Source: Streptomyces griseoincarnatus
GTDB taxonomy: Bacteria > Actinomycetota > Actinomycetes > Streptomycetales > Streptomycetaceae
Direction of reading: 5' to 3'
Length of the DNA: 64,000 nt
Assembly (NCBI GenBank): GCA_014649575.1
Contig: BMTH01000004.1
Location: forward strand, 434,001 to 498,000
Shown: positions 58,375 through 64,000 of the stretch, piece by piece
How the letters are laid out: each line of letters starts with the position of its first letter
Numbering within the stretch: the stretch's first letter is position 1
Notes under the pieces: model-generated
What the model saw: only the letters and a program-made list of their open reading frames with translations
The model's database searches: none
What the model was told of the DNA's origin: nothing
Position numbers and translations under genes: made by a program

Positions 58375-60759
58375 ATGCCCACGAACGGCGTTCCCACGAA
58401 GATCACACAGGGGTCCGGCACCAAGGGCGGCATCGGGGAGTCCACCCTCCGCCCCGACGGCACCCTCAAGGTCACCGGAGAGTTCGCGTACTCCTCCGAC
58501 ATGTGGCACGAGGACATGCTCTGGGGCCAGATCCTGCGCTCCACCGTCGCCCACGCCGAGATCGTCTCCATCGACACCGCCGAGGCCCTCGCCACGCCGG
58601 GCGTGTACGCCGTCATGACGTACGACGACCTGCCCACCGAGGTGAAGCACTACGGCCTGGAGATCCAGGACACCCCGGTCCTCGCGCACGGCAAGGTACG
58701 CCACCACGGCGAGCCCGTCGCGATCGTCGCCGCCGACCACCCCGAGACGGCCCGCCGCGCCGCCGCGAAGATCAAGGTGGACTACCGCGAACTGCCCGTG
58801 ATCACCGACGAGGCCTCCGCGACCGCACCGGACGCGGTCCTGGTCCACGAGCACCGCGACGACCACCACATCGGGCACGTCCGGCACCCCAACATCGTGC
58901 ACCGCCAGCCCATCGTGCGCGGCGACGTCGCGACGGCCCGCGGGCGCGCCGACGTGATCGTGGAGGGCGAGTACACCTTCGGCATGCAGGACCAGGCCTT
59001 CCTCGGCCCCGAGTCCGGCCTCGCCGTGCCCGAGGAGGACGGTGGCGTCCACCTCTACATCGCCACCCAGTGGCTCCACTCCGACCTGCGCCAGATCGCG
59101 CCCGTGCTCGGCCTTCCCGAGGACAAGGTGCGGATGACCCTGGCCGGCGTCGGCGGCGCGTTCGGCGGGCGCGAGGACCTGTCCATGCAGATCCACGCCT
59201 GCCTGCTCGCCCTGCGCACCGGCAAACCCGTCAAGATCGTCTACAACCGCTTCGAGTCCTTCTTCGGCCATGTCCACCGCCACCCCGCCAAGCTGTACTA
59301 CGAGCACGGCGCCACCGCCGACGGCAGGCTGACCCACGTCAAGGCGCGCATCGTCCTCGACGGCGGCGCGTACGCCTCCGCCTCCCCGGCCGTGGTCGGC
59401 AACGCCTCCTCCCTCGGCGTCGGGCCGTACGCCGTCGACGACGTCGACATCGAGGCGATCGCCCTCTACACCAACAACCCGCCCTGCGGCGCCATGCGCG
59501 GCTTCGGCGCGGTCCAGGCGTGCTTCGCCTACGAGGCGCAGATGGACAAGCTCGCGGCTCGGCTCGGCATCGACCCGGTGGAGCTGCGGCAGCGCAACGC
59601 CATGGAGCAGGGCACGCTCCTGCCCACGGGGCAGCCGGTCGACTCGCCGGCACCGGTCGCCGAACTCCTGCGCCGCGTCAAGGCGATGCCCATGCCGCCC
59701 GAGCGCCAGTGGGAGTCCAGCGAGGGAGCCGACGTGCGTCAGCTCCCCGGCGGCCTGTCCAACACCACGCACGGCGAGGGCGTCGTCCGGGGTGTCGGCT
59801 ACGCGGTCGGCATCAAGAACGTCGGCTTCTCCGAGGGCTTCGACGACTACTCCACCGCCCGCGTCCGCATGGAGGTCGTCGGCGGCGAGCCCGTCGCCAC
59901 CGTGCACACGGCGATGGCCGAGGTCGGCCAGGGCGGCGTCACCGTACACGCCCAGATCGCCCGCACGGAGCTGGGCGTCACCCAGGTGACGATCCACCCG
60001 GCCGACACCCGCGTCGGCTCGGCCGGTTCGACGTCCGCGTCCCGCCAGACGTACGTCACCGGCGGCGCGATCAGACACGCCTGCGAGCTGGTCCGGGAGA
60101 AGGTGCTGGAGCTCGGCCGGCGCAAGCTGGGCTCCTACCACCCGGCCTGGGCGCACGCCGAACTCCTGCTGGAGGGCGGCAAGGTCGTCACCGACGGGGG
60201 AGAGGTCCTCGCCGATCTCGTGGACGTCCTCGGCGACGAGGCCGTCGAGGTAGAGGAGGAGTGGCGCCACCGCCCCACCGAACCCTTCGACCTGCGCACC
60301 GGCCAGGGCAACGGCCACGTCCAGTACTCCTTCGCCGCACACCGCGCGGTGGTCGAGGTCGACACGGAGCTGGGCCTGGTGAAGGTGATCGAGCTGGCCT
60401 GCGCGCAGGACGTCGGCAAGGCGCTGAACCCGCTGTCCGTCGTGGGCCAGATCCAGGGCGGGACCACCCAGGGCCTGGGCGTGGCGGTCATGGAGGAGAT
60501 CCTGGTAGACCCGCGGACGGCGAAGGTACGGAATCCGTCCTTCACGGACTACCTCATCCCGACGATCCTCGACACCCCGACCATCCCGGTCGACGTCCTG
60601 GAACTCGCCGACGACCACGCCCCGTACGGCCTCCGAGGCGTCGGGGAGGCCCCGACGCTGTCGTCGACCCCGGCGGTCCTGGCGGCGATCCGGGCGGCGA
60701 CGGGTCTGGAGTTGAACAGAACTCCGGTCCGGCCGGAACACCTGACGGGCACGTCGTGA
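58375..60759 (+). CDS. Xanthine dehydrogenase, molybdopterin-binding subunit
   Basis: The 794-residue large subunit binds the molybdenum cofactor and oxidises the purine. Domain 1 (LRPDGTLKVTGEFAYSSDMW, HEDMLWGQILRSTVAHAEIV) is followed by the Mo-binding domain with the Gln loop GMQDQAFLGPESGLAVPEED, TLAGVGGAFGGREDLSMQIH, NPPCGAMRGFGAVQACFAYE and QGGVTVHAQIARTELGVTQV. The conserved catalytic Glu lies near GVGEAPTLSSTPAVLAAIRA. Arg in MRGFGAVQ fits purine substrates. Length matches standalone large subunits (about 770-800). It is the last gene of the three-subunit operon; XdhC, needed for cofactor sulfuration, lies further downstream. Confidence 0.94.
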   Translation: MPTNGVPTKITQGSGTKGGIGESTLRPDGTLKVTGEFAYSSDMWHEDMLWGQILRSTVAHAEIVSIDTAEALATPGVYAVMTYDDLPTEVKHYGLEIQDTPVLAHGKVRHHGEPVAIVAADHPETARRAAAKIKVDYRELPVITDEASATAPDAVLVHEHRDDHHIGHVRHPNIVHRQPIVRGDVATARGRADVIVEGEYTFGMQDQAFLGPESGLAVPEEDGGVHLYIATQWLHSDLRQIAPVLGLPEDKVRMTLAGVGGAFGGREDLSMQIHACLLALRTGKPVKIVYNRFESFFGHVHRHPAKLYYEHGATADGRLTHVKARIVLDGGAYASASPAVVGNASSLGVGPYAVDDVDIEAIALYTNNPPCGAMRGFGAVQACFAYEAQMDKLAARLGIDPVELRQRNAMEQGTLLPTGQPVDSPAPVAELLRRVKAMPMPPERQWESSEGADVRQLPGGLSNTTHGEGVVRGVGYAVGIKNVGFSEGFDDYSTARVRMEVVGGEPVATVHTAMAEVGQGGVTVHAQIARTELGVTQVTIHPADTRVGSAGSTSASRQTYVTGGAIRHACELVREKVLELGRRKLGSYHPAWAHAELLLEGGKVVTDGGEVLADLVDVLGDEAVEVEEEWRHRPTEPFDLRTGQGNGHVQYSFAAHRAVVEVDTELGLVKVIELACAQDVGKALNPLSVVGQIQGGTTQGLGVAVMEEILVDPRTAKVRNPSFTDYLIPTILDTPTIPVDVLELADDHAPYGLRGVGEAPTLSSTPAVLAAIRAATGLELNRTPVRPEHLTGTS

Positions 60760-60790
60760 CGCCGGGTGCGGGCGGCCTGCCGCCCTAGCT

Positions 60791-60921
60791 GCGGGCATGC
60801 GTGCCTCCCCCAGTGCCTTGAGGGCCTGGGGGCCCCAGGGCGGCACGGGTGGGCGCAGCGGCACCCCCCGACGCCGGGGCGGGTCCTCCGTGGCTGGTCG
60901 CGCAGTTCCCCGCGCCCCTGA
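60791..60921. repeat. Composite intergenic repeats with a hairpin inserted into one unit
   Basis: GCGGGCATGCGTGCC (60791-60805) and GGGCGGCACGGGTGGGCGC (60838-60856) are adjacent in the repeat at 35787-35823 but are split here by about 30 bp holding a CCCCCAG...CTGGGGG hairpin (60807-60832). Directly after, 60889-60921 carries the same 33-bp core as the cluster at 54480-54805. The 368-bp gap between the xdh and permease genes has no coding sequence. Confidence 0.75.
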
Positions 60922-61127
60922 AGGCGCGGTGCCGTCACGCCCGTTGCAAGAACCCCGCACCCGCCCCTGAAGGCGTGCTTCAGCCCCGGCCGCCGCAGGC
61001 ACACCAACGCCGTTCAGGCGTACCTCGTTCGTCTCGGGCCGTCCCCCGGGTCGTGCACCTCCCCAAATCCCGTCCCCACCGCAGGGTGGGTGCCGGGTGC
61101 CCCTATGAACCTTGGGAGCAGGCCCAC

Positions 61128-62585
61128 ATGACCCAACAGTCACTGCAACCGACGACCACGGCCGAGGACGCGGGAACAGGATCCCGCGTCCCGGCCGGCC
61201 GGTCCTGGCTGGACCGCTACTTCCACATCACCCACAGAGGATCGACCCTCGCCCGCGAACTCCGCGGCGGCACCACCACCTTCATGGCGATGGCGTACAT
61301 CCTCCTCCTCAACCCCCTGATCCTGTCCGGCGAGGACGCCGCCGGGAACACCCTCGCCCCCACCGCTCTCATCACCGCCACCGCCTTCGCCGCCGCCCTC
61401 TCCACGCTCCTCATGGGCTTCTTCGGGAAGGTGCCCCTCGCCCTGGCCGCCGGCCTCTCCGTGTCCGGCGTCCTCGCCTCCCAGGTCGCCCCGGAGATGA
61501 CCTGGCCGCAGGCGATGGGCATGTGCGTGATGTACGGCGTGGTCATCATGCTGCTGGTCGTCACCGGCCTCCGCGAGATGATCATGAACGCCATCCCGCT
61601 CGCCCTGAAGCACGCGATCACCATGGGCATCGGTCTGTTCATCGCCCTGATCGGCTTCTACAAGGCGGGCTTCGTGCACCAGGGCGAGTCCACCCCGGTC
61701 TCCCTCGGCCCGTCGGGCGAACTCGCGGGCTGGCCGGTGCTGTTGTTCGCGATCACCCTGCTCGCCGTCTTCGTGCTGCAGGCCCGGGGGGTCCCCGGCG
61801 CCATCCTCATCGGCATCGTCGGCGGCACCGTACTCGCCGTCGTGCTCAACGCGTCCGGCGTGATCGACCCGAAGCAGTGGGCGAGCGGCCCGCCCGAGTT
61901 GAAGGGCGGCGCGGTGTCGATGCCGGACTTCTCCCTCTTCGGGCACGTCGAGTTCGGAGGCTGGGGCGAGGTCGGCGCGATGACCGTCGGGATGATCGTC
62001 TTCACCCTCGTCCTGGCCGGCTTCTTCGACGCGATGGCGACGATCATCGGCGTCGGCACGGAGGCGAAGCTCGCCGACGCCAAGGGCCGGATGCCGGGGT
62101 TGTCGAAGGCGCTGTTCATCGACGGGGCCGGCGGCGCGATCGGCGGCGTCTCGGGCGCGTCCGGCCAGACGGTGTTCGTCGAGTCCGCGACCGGCGTGGG
62201 GGAGGGCGCCCGTACCGGCCTGTCCTCCGTCGTCACCGGCCTGTTCTTCGCCGCGTGCCTGTTCTTCACGCCGCTGACGGCGATCGTGCCGGGCGAGGTC
62301 GCCGCCGCGGCCCTGGTGGTCATCGGCGCGATGATGATGTCGAACGCCCGTCACGTCGACTGGGCCGACCGGGCCACCGCGACCCCGGTCTTCCTGACCG
62401 TGGTGGTCATGCCGTTCACCTACTCGATCACCGCGGGCGTGGCCGCCGGTGTCGTCTCGTACGTCGCGATCAAGACCGGTCAGGGCCGGGCGCGGGAGGT
62501 CGGACCGTTCATGTGGGTCCTGACCCTCGTCTTCCTGGTCTTCTTCGCGCTCGCCCCGATCGAGAGCTGGCTCGGGGTGCGCTGA
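61128..62585 (+). CDS. NCS2/AzgA family purine permease
   Basis: The 485-residue integral membrane protein is of the AzgA-type guanine/hypoxanthine transporter group. It begins with a soluble stretch ending LDRYFHITHRGSTLARELRG, then GTTTFMAMAYILLLNPLILS, a hallmark of the family. About 12-14 membrane segments follow, with NTLAPTALITATAFAAALST, MGMCVMYGVVIMLLVVTGLR, MGIGLFIALIGFYKAGFVHQ and the substrate-site region GAGGAIGGVSGASGQTVFVE. It probably imports the purines oxidised by the adjacent xanthine dehydrogenase. GGGAG precedes ATG 61128. XdhC starts 48 nt after its stop and may share the transcript. Confidence 0.93.
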   Translation: MTQQSLQPTTTAEDAGTGSRVPAGRSWLDRYFHITHRGSTLARELRGGTTTFMAMAYILLLNPLILSGEDAAGNTLAPTALITATAFAAALSTLLMGFFGKVPLALAAGLSVSGVLASQVAPEMTWPQAMGMCVMYGVVIMLLVVTGLREMIMNAIPLALKHAITMGIGLFIALIGFYKAGFVHQGESTPVSLGPSGELAGWPVLLFAITLLAVFVLQARGVPGAILIGIVGGTVLAVVLNASGVIDPKQWASGPPELKGGAVSMPDFSLFGHVEFGGWGEVGAMTVGMIVFTLVLAGFFDAMATIIGVGTEAKLADAKGRMPGLSKALFIDGAGGAIGGVSGASGQTVFVESATGVGEGARTGLSSVVTGLFFAACLFFTPLTAIVPGEVAAAALVVIGAMMMSNARHVDWADRATATPVFLTVVVMPFTYSITAGVAAGVVSYVAIKTGQGRAREVGPFMWVLTLVFLVFFALAPIESWLGVR

Positions 62586-62632
62586 GAGGGCCACTCCGCC
62601 TTTCACGTCACCGCAGTTGAGGAGAGCGAGAC

Positions 62633-63781
62633 ATGCTGGACATCGCCGAGGAGCTGGACCGGTGGGTCGCCGAGGGCCGTGACTTCGCCGTCGCCACCGT
62701 GGTGGCCGTCGGCGGCAGCGCGCCCCGCGGAGCCGGCGCCGCGCTCGCGGTCGACGCCGGCGGCACGGCGGTCGGCTCGGTCTCCGGCGGGTGCGTGGAG
62801 GGCGCGGTGTACGAGCTGTGTGTCCGGGCGCTCGAGGACGGCGTGACCGTCCTCGAGCGGTTCGGCTACAGCGACGAGGACGCCTTCGCCGTCGGCCTCA
62901 CCTGCGGCGGGATCATCGACGTCATGGTCACCCCCGTGAGGGCGTCCGACCCCGCGCGCCCTGTGCTGGCCTCCGCGCTCGCCGCGGCGGCCGGCGGGCG
63001 GGCGGCGGCGCTCGCGCGCGTCGTCGAGGGCCCCGGCCACCTGCGCGGCCGCGCGCTCACGGTCCGCCCCGACGGCTCGTACGAGGGTGGCTTCGGCGCG
63101 CGTCCGGAGCTGGACCGCACGGTCGCCGCAGAGGCGGGCGCCTTCCTGGACGCGGGCCGCACCGGCACCGTGGAGATCGGGGAGGAGGGGTCGCGCTGCG
63201 GGGCGCCGGTCACCGTGCTGGTCGAGTCGTCGGTGCCGCCGCCCCGGATGATCGTGTTCGGCGCGATCGACTTCGCGGCGGCGCTGGTACGGGTCGGCTC
63301 GTTCCTCGGCCACCACGTCACGGTGTGCGACGCGCGGCCGGTGTTCGCGACCCGGGCGCGTTTCCCGGAGGCGGACGAGATCGTCGTGGAGTGGCCGCAC
63401 GAGTATCTGGCCCGCACGGAGGTCGACGCCCGCACGGTGCTGTGCGTGCTCACCCACGACGCCAAGTTCGACGTGCCGCTGCTGAAGCTGGCGCTGCGTC
63501 TGCCGGTCGCCTACGTCGGCGCGATGGGTTCCCGCCGCACCCACCTGGACCGCAACGCCCGCCTGCGCGAGGCCGGCGTCACCGAGCTGGAGCTGGCCCG
63601 GCTGCGGTCCCCGATCGGCCTCGACCTGGGCGCCCGTACCCCGGAGGAGACGGCCCTGTCCATCGCGGCGGAGATCGTCGCCGACCGCCGAGGCGGCACG
63701 GGCGCCGCCCTCACGGGAGCGCACACCCCCATCCACCGCGACCCCCGGCCTCCGGCCCGCACCATGGGCCCGGTGGCCTGA
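62633..63781 (+). CDS. xdhC: XdhC family molybdenum cofactor sulfuration/insertion factor
   Basis: The 382-residue protein has an N-terminal XdhC/CoxI domain (VATVVAVGGSAPRGAGAALA, GGTAVGSVSGGCVEGAVYEL, DAFAVGLTCGGIIDVMV), with the two cysteines of S-G-G-C-V-E and T-C-G-G that bind molybdenum cofactor in XdhC. The C-terminal XdhC_C Rossmann domain has RMIVFGAIDFAAALVRVGSF, VLTHDAKFDVPLLKLALRLP and VAYVGAMGSRRTHLDR. XdhC protects the cofactor and brings it to xanthine dehydrogenase for sulfuration. AGGAGAG precedes ATG 62633. Its place beside the xdh genes supports the role. Confidence 0.93.
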   Translation: MLDIAEELDRWVAEGRDFAVATVVAVGGSAPRGAGAALAVDAGGTAVGSVSGGCVEGAVYELCVRALEDGVTVLERFGYSDEDAFAVGLTCGGIIDVMVTPVRASDPARPVLASALAAAAGGRAAALARVVEGPGHLRGRALTVRPDGSYEGGFGARPELDRTVAAEAGAFLDAGRTGTVEIGEEGSRCGAPVTVLVESSVPPPRMIVFGAIDFAAALVRVGSFLGHHVTVCDARPVFATRARFPEADEIVVEWPHEYLARTEVDARTVLCVLTHDAKFDVPLLKLALRLPVAYVGAMGSRRTHLDRNARLREAGVTELELARLRSPIGLDLGARTPEETALSIAAEIVADRRGGTGAALTGAHTPIHRDPRPPARTMGPVA

Positions 63782-63889
63782 GGGGGCCTCGTCGGTCGCT
63801 GCCCCGCGTGCGCGTCTGACCCGCCGGAGGGCGCGGGGAGCGTCGTCCCGCACCCGTCCACCACGCACCCGCGGGCCCGGCCCGCCGCA

Positions 63890-64000
63890 TCAGCCCGGTG
63901 GCTCGGCGGCCGGGCCGGTCACCGTCCGGACAGGGGCGCGGAGGGAGAGCGCTCGCGCCACCGCCGTCCACCAGGCTGCCGGGGCCGTCACCGCCCCGAC
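63890..64000 (-). CDS. C-terminal fragment of a gene entering from the right edge
   Basis: The reverse strand is open from the window edge for 36 codons to TGA at 63890. The encoded end contains APAAWWTAVARALSLRAPV and finishes AAEPPG. Third positions are about 90% G or C and codon choice fits the neighbours, so this is probably the real 3' end of a gene converging on xdhC. No family can be named from so little. Confidence 0.4.
   Translation of the reverse strand, partial: VGAVTAPAAWWTAVARALSLRAPVRTVTGPAAEPPG

Noticed and set aside
58312..61143. 943-residue reverse frame over the xanthine dehydrogenase large subunit
   Set aside because: Antisense shadow; the forward strand has complete enzyme motifs.

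Overview
The window is about 73% G+C, with near-saturated G/C at third codon positions, GTG/TTG starts, tightly packed genes on both strands and many accessory regulators. It looks like a chromosomal segment of a Streptomyces. Supporting signs are two genes with the rare TTA (bldA) codon, a DmdR/IdeR-type iron box, a cysteine leader peptide of the streptomycete kind, a close relative of the S. coelicolor alditol oxidase AldO, and streptomycete intergenic repeats. No tRNA, rRNA, CRISPR array, integrase or transposase was recognised.

Layout. 1-5.4 kb: sulfite/nitrite reductase (runs off the left edge) with a 27-residue cysteine leader peptide, a GNAT acetyltransferase, a secreted protein and a GAF-domain regulator. 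5.4-12.4 kb: AidB-type acyl-CoA dehydrogenase, a YihY/BrkB membrane protein, an NmrA oxidoreductase with a divergent AraC regulator, a second AraC-like regulator, a VOC protein, a LysR remnant and a ThuA-like protein. 12.7-20 kb: type-B esterase, GAF-SpoIIE phosphatase, two lipoproteins, a 2H phosphoesterase, a short second Rho factor with a C/U-rich leader, and homocysteine methyltransferase. 20-29 kb: a large LuxR-type (LAL) regulator with 42-bp tandem repeats coupled to a membrane protein, DUF2252, two small membrane proteins, a class II amidotransferase, a PEP-mutase-family enzyme, and a TetR regulator lacking a normal start codon at the expected place. 29-38.6 kb: Tat-exported PHP hydrolase, alditol oxidase, radical SAM protein, a sigma-like/zinc-finger/CBM2 membrane protein, a TetR-DUF1772 pair with visible operators, and rsgA behind a short leader peptide.

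38.7-49.4 kb: MerR-HEAT and HEAT proteins in one operon, divergent from Ada-AlkA and Ogt DNA-alkylation repair genes; DUF456; a PP2C-type protein with 207-bp internal repeats; pyruvate oxidase; a membrane-anchored XRE protein; a secreted protein. 49.6-54.3 kb: a TTA-containing ATPase-fold regulator, a DUF2637 membrane protein, an iron-box-controlled FhuF-like reductase, a GntR regulator and a TPR protein. 54.4-64 kb: an intergenic repeat cluster, then a purine catabolism island: PucR regulator divergent from xanthine dehydrogenase FAD, 2Fe-2S and molybdopterin subunits, a purine permease and the XdhC maturation factor. A 36-codon fragment of another gene touches the right edge.

The best functional groupings are purine import and oxidation (PucR, Xdh, permease, XdhC) and alkylation repair (Ada-AlkA, Ogt and, more distantly, AidB). 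A window-wide regularity is that at least a dozen genes start 6-7 nt after a -10-like hexamer, which suggests leaderless mRNAs.
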